DNA of 64,000 nt from contig JACPYM010000055.1 in NCBI GenBank assembly GCA_016196035.1, positions 1-64,000 of the forward strand, given 5' to 3'. Source of the stretch: Acidobacteriota bacterium (GTDB lineage: Bacteria > Acidobacteriota > Blastocatellia > RBC074). Under the pieces are notes generated by a model. That model saw only the letters and a list, made by a program, of their open reading frames with translations, did no database searches and was not told the DNA's origin. This document shows positions 33,981 through 42,355 of the stretch, one piece after another; the first letter of the stretch is position 1, and every line of letters begins with the position of its first letter. Both the position numbers and the translations under genes were made by a program.

Positions 33981-35389
33981 CACAGCAGCGTCCCGCGCAA
34001 AATCAGCGCGGCCACAGTAAAGTAAATCACGAGGCCCGTGACATCCACGAGCGTGGCGACAAACGGGGCCGACGAGGTCGCCGGATCAAAACCCAGGCGG
34101 CGTAAAAGAAAGGGCAGCATCGAACCTGAAAGCGTGCCCCACAACACGATGCCCACGAGCGATAAACCTACCGTCAATGCTACCAAAAACCAATGCGGGC
34201 CATAGATATTCGAGAAAGCCGACCAGAGGGCGATGCGCAAAAAACCGATGCTGCCCAGAATCGAGCCGAGCGCAAGACCGGAAAATACTTCGCGCCGCAT
34301 CACGCGCCACCAATCCTTTAACGCTACCTCTTCCAACGCCAGCGCCCGAATCACCAGCGTGGAGGCTTGCGAACCGGAATTACCGCCGCTGGAAATAATC
34401 AGCGGCACAAAGGTCGCCAACACGACCGCCTTGGCGATTTCATCTTGAAAGAAAGTCATCGCCGTCGCCGTCAGCATTTCGCTGAGGAAGAGAATAATCA
34501 ACCAACCGGCGCGCTTTTTGATCATGCTGCGTAGGCCAATCTGCATGTACGGTTCGTCGAGCGCTTCCAAACCGCCGATCTTTTGGATGTCTTCGGTCGC
34601 TTCGGCTTCGGCCACATCCAGCACGTCGTCAATGGTAACAATGCCGAGCAGGACGCCTTCGGAATCGGTCACCGGCAGGGCGTAACGATCTTCGCGTTTG
34701 ATGACCTTGACGGCGGTTTCCTGATCGTCCGCCGCTTGCAAGGCGACAAACCGGTTGTCCATCAGATCGGCCACGCGCGCGTCGAGGGGCGCCAGCAGGA
34801 AGCTGCGATTGCGAATGTCATCAATCAACACACCGCGCTCATCCACGACGTAAATCATGCTCAGCGTCTCTGAATCCTGGCCGTGTGTGCGAATGAAATC
34901 GAGCACCTGCTGCACCGTCCATTCTCGCCGGACGCTGATGTAATCGGGCGTCATCAAGCGTCCGACGCTGTTTTCCGGGTAACCCAGCAAATTGACGGCG
35001 ACGTTGCGTTCGGTGGGCGTGAGCAGGGCCAGCATCTGCCGTGTGACGTTGGCCGAGAGTTCTTCCAGCAGCAGCGTGCGATCATCGGGGGCCATCTCGT
35101 TGAGGATTTTGGCGACCTCCTCATGGCCCATCGCTTTGAGTAACTGCTCCTGATCGTTGAGTTCCAGATACTCGAACACTTCGGCTTCGAGATCGCGTGG
35201 CAGTACGCGAAAGACGATGACCTGCTCTTCGACGGGCAGCGCACCGATGATTTCGGCCAAATCGGGCGGCGAGTGCGCCAGCATTTGCTCGCGCAATTCA
35301 GGGAACGCGCGGCGGCGCACCAATTCACTGACCGCTTCAGGCGTGATGTTTTGAGCAGGTTGGTGAGGGGCTTGATCGGTTGACGGCAT
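33980..35389 (-). CDS. mgtE: magnesium transporter MgtE
   Basis: This 469-residue protein starts after GGAGAGAAGG. It has the full MgtE order: an N-terminal superhelical domain with LADLI-type repeats (PDLAEIIGALPVEEQVIVFR, LLKAMGHEEVAKILNEMAPD), two CBS domains (LMTPDYISVRREWTVQQVLD; LMDNRFVALQAADDQETAVK), a plug helix, and five membrane helices with GGNSGSQASTLVIRALAL, the conserved Gly-rich segment of TM2. It imports Mg2+ and closes when cytosolic Mg2+ is bound by the CBS region. Its stop codon overlaps the tip of the copy-2 repeat. Confidence 0.95.
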   Translation of the reverse strand: MPSTDQAPHQPAQNITPEAVSELVRRRAFPELREQMLAHSPPDLAEIIGALPVEEQVIVFRVLPRDLEAEVFEYLELNDQEQLLKAMGHEEVAKILNEMAPDDRTLLLEELSANVTRQMLALLTPTERNVAVNLLGYPENSVGRLMTPDYISVRREWTVQQVLDFIRTHGQDSETLSMIYVVDERGVLIDDIRNRSFLLAPLDARVADLMDNRFVALQAADDQETAVKVIKREDRYALPVTDSEGVLLGIVTIDDVLDVAEAEATEDIQKIGGLEALDEPYMQIGLRSMIKKRAGWLIILFLSEMLTATAMTFFQDEIAKAVVLATFVPLIISSGGNSGSQASTLVIRALALEEVALKDWWRVMRREVFSGLALGSILGSIGFLRIALWSAFSNIYGPHWFLVALTVGLSLVGIVLWGTLSGSMLPFLLRRLGFDPATSSAPFVATLVDVTGLVIYFTVAALILRGTLL

Positions 35390-35456
35390 TCCTTCTCTCC
35401 CGTGCTTTAAGCCTAACGCTTAGATCATCGCAGCCTATGCATAATTCAAAGTGTAA

Positions 35457-35582
35457 ACCTGGGTACGCAGCGCTTCCAGCGTGCAGACTCGGCGTGAGAC
35501 AGTTTGATGCTGAAAGGAAATTCCTCCGGCCTTGTTCTGTTTGCCGCCAAGCCTGCACGCTGGAAGCGCTGCGTACCCAGGT
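35457..35582. repeat. 126-bp repeat family, copy 3
   Basis: It has ends ACCTGGGTACGCAGCGCTTC and GAAGCGCTGCGTACCCAGGT and an internal GCTGAAAGGAAATTCCTCCG. The permease stop (TAA on the minus strand, 35583-35585) abuts the right tip. The C-to-G change relative to copy 2 occurs in both arms, so pairing is preserved. Confidence 0.92.
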
Positions 35583-36521
35583 TTACGCCTTCTTCCGTTT
35601 CAACAATTGATCGGCCAACACACCCAACAAAATTACCGCGCCCATCACCGCAAAATTCAAAGACGATGGGATGCCCAGCAGGTTGACCAAATTTTGCAAC
35701 ACCTGCAATAGCGCCGTGCCCAGCAAGATGCCGATGACCGAGCCTTCGCCGCCGCGCAAGCTACAACCGCCGAGCACCGCTGCCGCGATGCCGTATAACT
35801 CAAAGAAATTGCCGTGCGAAGAAGGCGAAATCGAGTTGGTGTAAAAGGCAAAGACGACAGCGGCCAGCCCCGTCAGCGCGCCGCAAATGATATACGCGCT
35901 CGCCAGCATCCGTTGTGAGTTGATGCCCGAATAGCGCGCGGCGTCTTCGTTGTTGCCGACGGCGAACAGATAACGACCGTACACCGAGCGGTGAATCAAG
36001 ACCCACATCAACGCGCTGACGACCAGCAGCAACACAAAGGGCGTCGGCACACCGAACAGATTGCCGGTCGCCAGGCTCTGCCAGCGTTCGATGCCCACCG
36101 CCTCGCCGAAGCCTTTGGTCTCGTCATTCGCGATGAAGCGCGCCAGCCCGCGATAAAACAGCAAGCCGCACAGCGTCACGATGAAGGGTTGCAGGCGCAC
36201 CCGCGCGATCAAAAACCCATGCAGCCAACCCAAGGCCATCGCCGCCAGCACGATCAACAAGATCGCCGCCAGCCCCGGCAGATGCCATTGTTGAATGGCG
36301 ATGGAAAGCAGCACGCCCAGCAGCGCCATTACCGAACCGACCGACAGATCAATGCCGCCCGTAATGATGACGGTGCCCAGGCCCAGACCCAGCAAGCCAT
36401 ACGCGCCGATCAGCCGCGTCGTGTTTTGCAAATTTGCGGGCGCCAGAAAGCGCGGGTTTAGAATCGCGGTGATGGCGCAGAGGACAACGAGGAGAATGAG
36501 GATGCCGATCTCTTTTTTCAT
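35583..36521 (-). CDS. ABC transporter permease, ribose/RbsC type
   Basis: This 312-residue membrane protein has about eight to ten helices. Recognisable BPD_transp_2 features are RLIGAYGLLGLGLGTVIITG, GGIDLSVGSVMALLGVLLSI, the cytoplasmic EAA-like segment with VGNNEDAARYSGIN, and IAAAVLGGCSLRGGEGSVIG near the end. It should form the homodimeric channel of a sugar importer whose ATPase is encoded just upstream and whose binding protein is at 39159. The start lies next to the GTTGATA heptamer array, so no standard ribosome-binding site is visible. Confidence 0.92.
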   Translation of the reverse strand: MKKEIGILILLVVLCAITAILNPRFLAPANLQNTTRLIGAYGLLGLGLGTVIITGGIDLSVGSVMALLGVLLSIAIQQWHLPGLAAILLIVLAAMALGWLHGFLIARVRLQPFIVTLCGLLFYRGLARFIANDETKGFGEAVGIERWQSLATGNLFGVPTPFVLLLVVSALMWVLIHRSVYGRYLFAVGNNEDAARYSGINSQRMLASAYIICGALTGLAAVVFAFYTNSISPSSHGNFFELYGIAAAVLGGCSLRGGEGSVIGILLGTALLQVLQNLVNLLGIPSSLNFAVMGAVILLGVLADQLLKRKKA

Positions 36522-36530
36522 AGGTTAAAT

Positions 36531-36623
36531 AGTTGATAGTTGATAGTTGACAATTGATAGTTGATAGGTTGGGTTTGTCGGGGCAACTGGCTGCCAAAAT
36601 CTATCAACTATCAACTATCAACT
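36531..36623. repeat. inverted GTTGATA heptamer array between two ABC genes
   Basis: AGTTGATAGTTGATAGTTGA at 36531-36550 faces a complementary CTATCAACTATCAAC run at 36601-36623, with further GTTGATA units between them. The ATPase stop codon (TGA) overlaps the right edge, and the permease start is about 10 bases from the left edge. Confidence 0.9.
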
Positions 36624-38137
36624 CATCTGTGACCCACTGCCAACTTCATAATCGCTTCTTCGCTGCATTCCCCGCGCGGCAAGATGCCGGTCAGCTTGCC
36701 TTCGTGCATGACGGCGACGCGGTCGCTGATGCGCAGGATTTCTTCCAGGTCGCTGCTGATGACGATGACCGCCGCACCGTCAGCGGCGAGTTGATTGATC
36801 AGTTCGTAAATTTCGCTCTTGGCGCCGATGTCTATGCCGCGCGTGGGTTCGTCAAAGATGATGAGGTTGAGCTTTTGCAACAGCCATTTCGCCAGCACGA
36901 CTTTTTGTTGATTGCCACCGCTGAGTTCCGAAACCTTAGCCGCGACCGAAGGCGCTTTGACCCGTAACTTGGTGGCCATCTCGACGGCGACTTTGTTTTC
37001 CGCAGCCGGTTGCAACAAATTCAGTTTGGCATAACGCGGCAGTGTCGCCAGCGTGATGTTCTCTTGAACCCGCCACTCGGTCAACAAGCCCAGCCCGCGC
37101 CGGTCTTCGGGAATCAGTGCGATGCCGTGGCGCATGGCGTCTTGCGCTGAATGAATCGTCAGCGTCGTGCCAGCGAGCGTGACGCTGCCCGCGAGCGGCG
37201 GTTCGACGCCGAAAATGGCTTGGGCGACTTCGCTGCGGCCCGCGCCGATGAGGCCGGCGACGCCGAGCACTTCGCCTTGGCCGACGCTGAACGAAACAGC
37301 CTGGGCGGGATAGCGGCGTGTGCGCAGGTTTTCGACGCGGAAGTAATCGGCCTGGGCGGGGACTTCCTGCACTTTGTGGACGTGCGCCAAATCGCGTCCG
37401 ACCATCAATTGCACGATGCGGTCGTGCGTCAGCTCTTCACGTGTGAGCGTGCCCGCATTCTTGCCATCACGCAGCACAACCACGCGGTCGGCCAGTTCAA
37501 CCACTTCGCCCAAGCGATGCGAGATGTAAATGATGCTGACGCCGTGGGCGCGCAAATCTTTGGCGACTTCCAGCAAACGATTGGTCTCGGTCAGCGTCAG
37601 GCTCGATGTCGGCTCATCCATAATCAGCAGCTTGGCGTTGAGCGAGAGCGCCTTGGCGATTTCGACCATCTGTTGCTGGGCAATCGAAAGTTCCCCCAGC
37701 AAGGTACTGGGCGCGACTTCTACGCCAAGTCGGTTGAGTAGCTTGGCAGTCTCGGCTTCCAGCGTGGCGCGATCAATCAGGCTGAGCCAGCCGCCCCGGC
37801 GCGGTTCGCGTCCGAGGAAGACATTGGCCGCGACATCCAGATTGGGAAAGACGTTGAGTTCCTGGTGAATAAAGCCGATGCCCAACCCCAACGAATCGCT
37901 GACGGCGTTGAACGTTACCGGTTGGCCATTGAAGCGGATCGTACCCGCATCGGGTTGCACGATGCCGCCCAGTGTTTTCATCAGCGTAGACTTGCCTGCG
38001 CCGTTCTCACCCACCAGCGCGACGATTTCGCCCGCGTTGCCCGCACCTGCGTTGACAGTGAGAGACACGTCTTGCAACGCCACCACGCCGGGGAAGCGTT
38101 TGCTGATGCCTTGCATTTCGAGCAATGGGTTTGCCAT
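36623..38137 (-). CDS. sugar ABC transporter ATP-binding protein, RbsA/MglA type
   Basis: This 504-residue protein has two tandem nucleotide-binding domains. The first has Walker A GENGAGKSTLMKTLGG near residue 42, signature LSIAQQQMVEIAKAL and Walker B LLIMDEPTSSLT. The second has a degenerate Walker A region (GVAGLIGAGRSEVAQAIFG), signature ELSGGNQQKVVLAKWLL and LIIFDEPTRGIDIG. This is the normal asymmetry of RbsA/MglA proteins. It energises the permease encoded downstream. Monosaccharide import is likely; the exact sugar is not determinable. Confidence 0.95.
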   Translation of the reverse strand: MANPLLEMQGISKRFPGVVALQDVSLTVNAGAGNAGEIVALVGENGAGKSTLMKTLGGIVQPDAGTIRFNGQPVTFNAVSDSLGLGIGFIHQELNVFPNLDVAANVFLGREPRRGGWLSLIDRATLEAETAKLLNRLGVEVAPSTLLGELSIAQQQMVEIAKALSLNAKLLIMDEPTSSLTLTETNRLLEVAKDLRAHGVSIIYISHRLGEVVELADRVVVLRDGKNAGTLTREELTHDRIVQLMVGRDLAHVHKVQEVPAQADYFRVENLRTRRYPAQAVSFSVGQGEVLGVAGLIGAGRSEVAQAIFGVEPPLAGSVTLAGTTLTIHSAQDAMRHGIALIPEDRRGLGLLTEWRVQENITLATLPRYAKLNLLQPAAENKVAVEMATKLRVKAPSVAAKVSELSGGNQQKVVLAKWLLQKLNLIIFDEPTRGIDIGAKSEIYELINQLAADGAAVIVISSDLEEILRISDRVAVMHEGKLTGILPRGECSEEAIMKLAVGHR

Positions 38138-38174
38138 GCGTTTCTCAAGTTACCTATGCCATAATCGCGCCGCT

Positions 38175-38483
38175 ATGATGACGATGAAAGCACCAGTAAC
38201 GACAGCCTTGGAAGCATTCGCGGCGGCCAACTTATATTTGCTGGATCATGTGCCTGACCGGTTGACCGCCGATCAACCGCGTTATGATGAAAAGGCGCAC
38301 GTTTGGCGCGTGCCTGTCATTCTGACCTATCCGACCTTTGGCGTCCTGGGCCAGGTTGGTCAAGTTGTCGTGAGCGCGTTGAACGAAGATATTCTCTCAG
38401 CTACGCCAGATGCTGAGATGATTGCCGCAGCCAAACTTTTGGTCGAACCTTACCGTGATGCCATCGAAGCCGCCGTTCCATAG
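38175..38483 (+). CDS. small conserved-looking protein of unknown function
   Basis: This 102-residue protein starts at ATG 38175 (38178 and 38184 are alternatives), 37 bases from the divergent ATPase start. Its sequence (AFAAANLYLLDHVPDRLTAD, KAHVWRVPVILTYPTFGVLG, VVSALNEDILSATPDAEMIA) suggests a compact alpha/beta protein with no signal. Its 3' end overlaps the reconstructed start of the C39-like gene by 26 bases in another frame, so the two were probably a translationally coupled pair. No family is recognised. Confidence 0.65.
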   Translation: MMTMKAPVTTALEAFAAANLYLLDHVPDRLTADQPRYDEKAHVWRVPVILTYPTFGVLGQVGQVVVSALNEDILSATPDAEMIAAAKLLVEPYRDAIEAAVP

Positions 38484-39149
38484 ACAAGAAAAAGAGTTTT
38501 CCTGCGTGCCCGCTTGGGTAGTGGTAAAAATGTAAGGCTGTGGTTTTGCAGCCGCGTAGCGGCGACCCGATTTTAGCCCGGCGTTTCAACGCCGGGAAAG
38601 CTTGGCAACAGTTCCGCGTCGCGTCAGCGACGCCTGAATTCAAGCGTCGCTGACGCGACGCGGAACTGCTGCGCACCGCTACCGTGGTTTGAAAACCACG
38701 GCTAAACTCAACTGTCGCTACGCGACAAAAACTGATGAGCCTTACATTTTTACCACTACCCCCGCTTGTTTACGCATGGTGTTACTCAGCCTCGGCACTG
38801 ACGTTCAAGAAGCCAACTTGCGCAGGCTTTGTGATTGCACCGTTTTGGCTCAACTGCATTGCAGGGGTTGAACGCCGTCCGGCAACTCGGCTTTCACAAC
38901 AGCCGCAAATACACACTCAACCTGACTGAACTCGCAGACTGTCTGGCGGATGGCTACTATCCCATCGTCTTTGTGTCATTGCTGCCGTTGGATAAGCGGC
39001 CCGACATCCACGCAATGGTTGTGACCGGGCTTGCTGCTCAGCATGTTTCTGTGCTTGATCCGCGCATCGGCGAACGGAGGCTTACGCACGAACAGTTTAG
39101 TGCCGCGTGGATTGGTAGCAACAATCTTGCGCTCATCGTGGTGCGCTAA
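38458..39149 (+). pseudogene. C39-like cysteine peptidase gene broken by a 244-bp element and a frameshift
   Basis: Removing 38517-38768 (the element plus one copy of its 8-bp target duplication) restores a frame from ATG 38458 that reads HRQEKEFSCVPACLRMVLLS across the junction. FSCVPACLRM carries the active-site Cys motif of C39-like peptidases. Downstream, ANLRRLCDCTV then loses frame in a run of four T at about 38850; five T would continue with FGSTALQGLNAVRQLGFHN. The last part (38835-39149) has IHAMVVTGLAAQHVSVLDPR, where the His and Asp of a C39 catalytic triad are expected. Two independent lesions make it a pseudogene, although the single-base change could be a sequencing error. Confidence 0.85.
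38517..38760. mobile_element. 244-bp MITE-like element with 23-bp terminal inverted repeats and 8-bp target duplication
   Basis: The terminal repeats, 38517-38539 and 38738-38760, are perfect complements; they begin GGTAGTGGTAAAAATGTAAG. The flanking duplication is CCCGCTTG at 38509-38516 and 38761-38768. The interior is a set of smaller palindromes (GCCCGGCGTTTCAACGCCGGG-like, TTCCGCGTCGCGTCAGCGAC with its complement, GTGGTTTGAAAACCAC). It has no coding capacity, so it is probably a non-autonomous transposon mobilised in trans. Confidence 0.92.
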
Positions 39150-39158
39150 GGCGCTTAC

Positions 39159-40154
39159 CTAGTTCCGTCCGCGCAATTTGTTGATCTTTTCGGTAAACGC
39201 GGCGACCTCTTCCTTCTTGATCGCCAGCGTCGGCACGAATATCTGCTTACTGGCTGGCACGCCCGACTTGTCACCGCCCACATAGGCCGCCATCAGCTTG
39301 ATGGATTGATAGCCGAATTCGAACGGCTGTTGCACCACGGTCGCAAAGATCGCGCCGTCTTTGATGCCGGCGAGCGTTTCGTCCTCTTCGTCAAAGGCGA
39401 TGATTTTGACCTTGCCGACTTTGCCCGCCTCTTTCACCGCATTCAAAATGGCCGGGCCGTTGTAAGACCAGAGGCCGACCATGCCGGCCAGATCGGCGTG
39501 TTGCACTAAGGCGTCAGCCGGGTTTGATTTGGCTCGCACACGGTCGGTGCTGTCCTGGCGGACGTCAATGATTTTGATGTTCGAACCGGCCAGCGCTTTT
39601 TGCAGCCCTTCGTAACGCTCTTTGGCATTCTGGGCGTCGAGCATGCCGACGAAAACCATGATGCTGCCGCCCTGGGGCAAGGCTTCTTTGACGAGTTTGC
39701 CCGCCTGTTCGCCCGCCGCGACGTTGTCAGTGCCGATGTAGCAGATGCGATTGCTGGCCGGAGCGTCGCTGTCTTGCGTCACAACCAGCGCCTGGCTGGC
39801 GACGCGATTGAGCATGCCGGTTTGGTTTTTGGGATCCACCGGGCTGATCGCCATGCCGTCAATGCCTTTGGCGACCAGGTCGTCCACGATGCGTTGTTGC
39901 CCGGCGGCAGTGCCATCGCCCGGCATTTGGAATTCGACGCTGACATTGGGCAATTCGCTCGCCGCCTTTTCGGTGCCCTTGCGCGCAATCGTCCAGAAAT
40001 CCGATGGGTTGTTGGTGACAAAGGCGAGCCGCAATTTCTTGCCGCCGCCCGCACCGCTGCCGGCGTTGTCCTTCGCGCTGCTACAGGCCAGCAAGCCTGT
40101 GGACAAGATGACTGCCAAGACACTGGCCAGACTACGGCCCAGTCCAATTTTCAT
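39159..40154 (-). CDS. sugar ABC transporter substrate-binding lipoprotein
   Basis: This protein has 331 residues from the ATG ending at 40154, behind GGGAGG. The signal ends in a lipobox (LSTGLLACSS), so it should be lipid-anchored. The body is a periplasmic-binding-protein type 1 fold: LRLAFVTNNPSDFWTIARKG, IDGMAISPVDPKNQTGMLNR, QDSDAPASNRICYIGTDNVA, MVGLWSYNGPAILNAVKEAG, and KVKIIAFDEEDETLAGIKDG. It fits the RbsB/XylF group that binds pyranoses or furanoses. It belongs to the importer encoded at 35583-38137, but the small plus-strand module at 38175-39149 lies between them. Confidence 0.92.
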   Translation of the reverse strand: MKIGLGRSLASVLAVILSTGLLACSSAKDNAGSGAGGGKKLRLAFVTNNPSDFWTIARKGTEKAASELPNVSVEFQMPGDGTAAGQQRIVDDLVAKGIDGMAISPVDPKNQTGMLNRVASQALVVTQDSDAPASNRICYIGTDNVAAGEQAGKLVKEALPQGGSIMVFVGMLDAQNAKERYEGLQKALAGSNIKIIDVRQDSTDRVRAKSNPADALVQHADLAGMVGLWSYNGPAILNAVKEAGKVGKVKIIAFDEEDETLAGIKDGAIFATVVQQPFEFGYQSIKLMAAYVGGDKSGVPASKQIFVPTLAIKKEEVAAFTEKINKLRGRN

Positions 40155-40394
40155 TTCAAATGCCTCCCTGCGAGTGGATGTTGATGTGGCGGAATGCCGC
40201 CGCGATTGTATGCACACAGGCGGTTGATGCAAGCGTACAACAGTGCCAGTGAGAGATTTCAGCAAATAGACTTAACGCCCGCGCGGACAGACTTTGCTTT
40301 AGCGGGGAATGATGAAAGAATTCGCCGTGCTCGCGAATGACCAGCGTAGCTTCCGCTGCGTTCCCAAATTCCAATTGCAAAGGGAGAATCTGTG

Positions 40395-41597
40395 ATGAAG
40401 TATCCGGTGCGTGTTTCTGGTTGGCCAACGATAATCTGTCTGCTGTTTTTGTGGTTGAGCGCCCCGCTCTCCGTTGTGGGCCAAACGGCGGCGCAACCTC
40501 AGAAAGCGCCTGAGCCAGTCGCGCCCGCCAAAGCGTCCGCACCCGCACCCGAAAAACTCACGGCTGCTGAATTCGCCCGGCTAAGCCGCGAACTTTCCGA
40601 ACCCGGTGGCCACTTTCGCTCGGACAATTTCACCTCGAATGAAACTTCGTATTTGCACATCGTCCAGAAAATGCGCGAATTGGGCGCGATTGGCGGCGCG
40701 TATATCGGCGTCGGGCCTGAACAGAATTACACCTACATTGCCAAGGTCCGCCCACGCCTGGCGTTCCTGATTGACATCCGCCGCCAAGCCATCATTCAGC
40801 ACCTGATGTATAAGGCGATCTTTCTTCTGTCACCCACGCGCGGCGAATTTCTGGCGCGCCTGCTGAGCAAGCCCTTGCCCAAAGACAAAGCTCCGGCTGC
40901 CGCCGCGCCATTGAACGATCTGCTGGCTTTCCTTGAAAAGACACCGACGGATGACAAGGCTTACGAAACCAATTTGACTACCATCCGCAAGACAATTGAG
41001 GACGACTTTGAATTTCCCTTGTCTGAGGCCGATCAAAAAAGTCTGGCGTATGTGTACCAAAACTTTCACGACGACGGGTTGGGCATCCAGTATCGCGTCG
41101 AAAGCCAGTGGGGCAGCAGTTATTTCCCGACGCTGAAAGAAATCCTGCTAGGCACAGATTTGAAAGGGCAACTGGGCAATTTTCTGGCCAGCACGGACGA
41201 TTATGAATTCGTGCGCGAGATGCACCGCAAGAACCTGATCATCCCTGTCGTCGGCAATTTCGCCGGTCCCAAAGCGCTGGGCGCCATCGGCGATTACTTA
41301 CGCAAACATGACTTAACGGTCTCGGCCTTTTACACCTCGAATGTCGAGCAGTATCTGTTTATGGATGGCATTTTCGGTGACTGGGCCAATAACGTGCGCA
41401 AGTTGCCGCTGACGGAAAAGAGCCTGTTCATCCGCGCCATTGCCGGGCGCGGCACACATCCGGCGCGCATTGCCGGACATCGCCTGACGACTGTGTTACA
41501 GCGGATGACTGTGTTTTTGAAAGATTTTGATGAGGGCTTGTACCCCAGCTACAACGACCTGACGCTGACGCATTACATCGCGGCGGATCAGCCCTGA
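40395..41597 (+). CDS. conserved exported protein of unknown function
   Basis: This protein has 400 residues from ATG 40395 (GTG 40392 adds one), with AGGGAG eight bases upstream. A signal peptide (WPTIICLLFLWLSAPLSVV) is followed by a Pro/Ala linker. The conserved-looking core starts ARLSRELSEPGGHFRSDNFT and continues GAIGGAYIGVGPEQNYTYIA, PRLAFLIDIRRQAIIQHLMY, then FVREMHRKNLIIPVVGNFAG and FYTSNVEQYLF. The arrangement GVGPEQNYTY...DIRR recalls a Rossmann-type methyltransferase-like fold described for leptospiral LIC_10091, but that is a weak memory-based link. Catalytic function is unknown. Confidence 0.75.
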   Translation: MKYPVRVSGWPTIICLLFLWLSAPLSVVGQTAAQPQKAPEPVAPAKASAPAPEKLTAAEFARLSRELSEPGGHFRSDNFTSNETSYLHIVQKMRELGAIGGAYIGVGPEQNYTYIAKVRPRLAFLIDIRRQAIIQHLMYKAIFLLSPTRGEFLARLLSKPLPKDKAPAAAAPLNDLLAFLEKTPTDDKAYETNLTTIRKTIEDDFEFPLSEADQKSLAYVYQNFHDDGLGIQYRVESQWGSSYFPTLKEILLGTDLKGQLGNFLASTDDYEFVREMHRKNLIIPVVGNFAGPKALGAIGDYLRKHDLTVSAFYTSNVEQYLFMDGIFGDWANNVRKLPLTEKSLFIRAIAGRGTHPARIAGHRLTTVLQRMTVFLKDFDEGLYPSYNDLTLTHYIAADQP

Positions 41598-41630
41598 CCC
41601 ACACGGAGCATCAGACCCAGGAACAGTTCC

Positions 41631-41708
41631 AACCACGGGGGACACGGGGCGTCCGGGGAAAGCTAAATACCTTTGGCCTCCCCCGTGTTCCCTGTGTCCC
41701 CCGTGGTT
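41631..41708. repeat. inverted repeat (CACGGGG type) overlapping the sirohaem gene 3' end
   Basis: Arms 41631-41649 and 41690-41708 match at 18 of 19 positions as complements (AACCACGGGGGACAC and its complement). The right arm and loop encode the last 14 or so residues of the minus-strand sirohaem protein (TTGDTGNTGEAKGI), which look foreign to the family. Confidence 0.85.
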
Positions 41709-42355
41709 TGATTGTTCTGTAATTTGGCAGCTTGCCCAAGCGCGCGCGCCAACTGCTCAGCCTCTGCCCGGCGTCCCGCGCGCAACAGCGCCAGTGCTTC
41801 CGATTCGACAAATTGATTCAACAGATCGCGCCGCGCGGCATAACCGACGCCGCGCGCTTTCAGTTCCGTGCGCAACTGCGCAGCCAGTTCCAGCAACGCG
41901 CCGTACTCTTCGCCAATCGTCGCGGCGATGTGGCGTTTGACCAGTTGCGCAACCGTTGGGCTGCCGCCCGCCGTGGAAATGCTGATTTGCAACGCGCCGC
42001 GCGTGACCAATGCGGGCGTGATGAAATTACAAAGCGCCGGTTGGTCTACGACATTGCAGAGCAACTGGCGTTCAGCAGCGGCGCGGGCGACGGCTTCATT
42101 GACAGACTGATCATCGGTCGCGCTGAACACCAGAAAGATGCCTGCCAGATCATCGGCTTGAAATTCGCCTGCGCGCCAGGTCAATGTGCCTTGCACCACC
42201 AATTCAGCCAACCGCGCAGTGAGAGTTGGACTGACGATGCGCACCTGCGCACCGGCGGCCAGCAGTTGTTCGGTTTTGCCTTCGGCAATGACACCGCCGC
42301 CCACCATCAAGACAGGCCGACCTTGCAGATCAAGATGGATTGGGTAGTAACGCAT
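41663..42355 (-). CDS. precorrin-2 dehydrogenase / sirohydrochlorin ferrochelatase (CysG N-terminal type)
   Basis: This 230-residue protein has an N-terminal NAD-binding fold, YYPIHLDLQGRPVLMVGGGV with GGG and IAEGKTEQLLAAGAQVRIVS, followed by LVFSATDDQSVNEAVARAAA and LLCNVVDQPALCNFITPALV, then the dimerisation helix region RGALQISISTAGGSPTVAQL. It oxidises precorrin-2 to sirohydrochlorin and may insert iron. Its start overlaps the stop of the methyltransferase gene (TAATG). The last ~14 residues (Gly/Thr-rich) are encoded by an inverted repeat and are probably a late addition. Confidence 0.92.
   Translation of the reverse strand: MRYYPIHLDLQGRPVLMVGGGVIAEGKTEQLLAAGAQVRIVSPTLTARLAELVVQGTLTWRAGEFQADDLAGIFLVFSATDDQSVNEAVARAAAERQLLCNVVDQPALCNFITPALVTRGALQISISTAGGSPTVAQLVKRHIAATIGEEYGALLELAAQLRTELKARGVGYAARRDLLNQFVESEALALLRAGRRAEAEQLARALGQAAKLQNNQTTGDTGNTGEAKGI

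Noticed and set aside
38689-38871. A separate small gene with PACLRMVLLSLG
   Set aside because: Its first part is encoded by the right end of the 244-bp element; it is a fragment of the broken peptidase.
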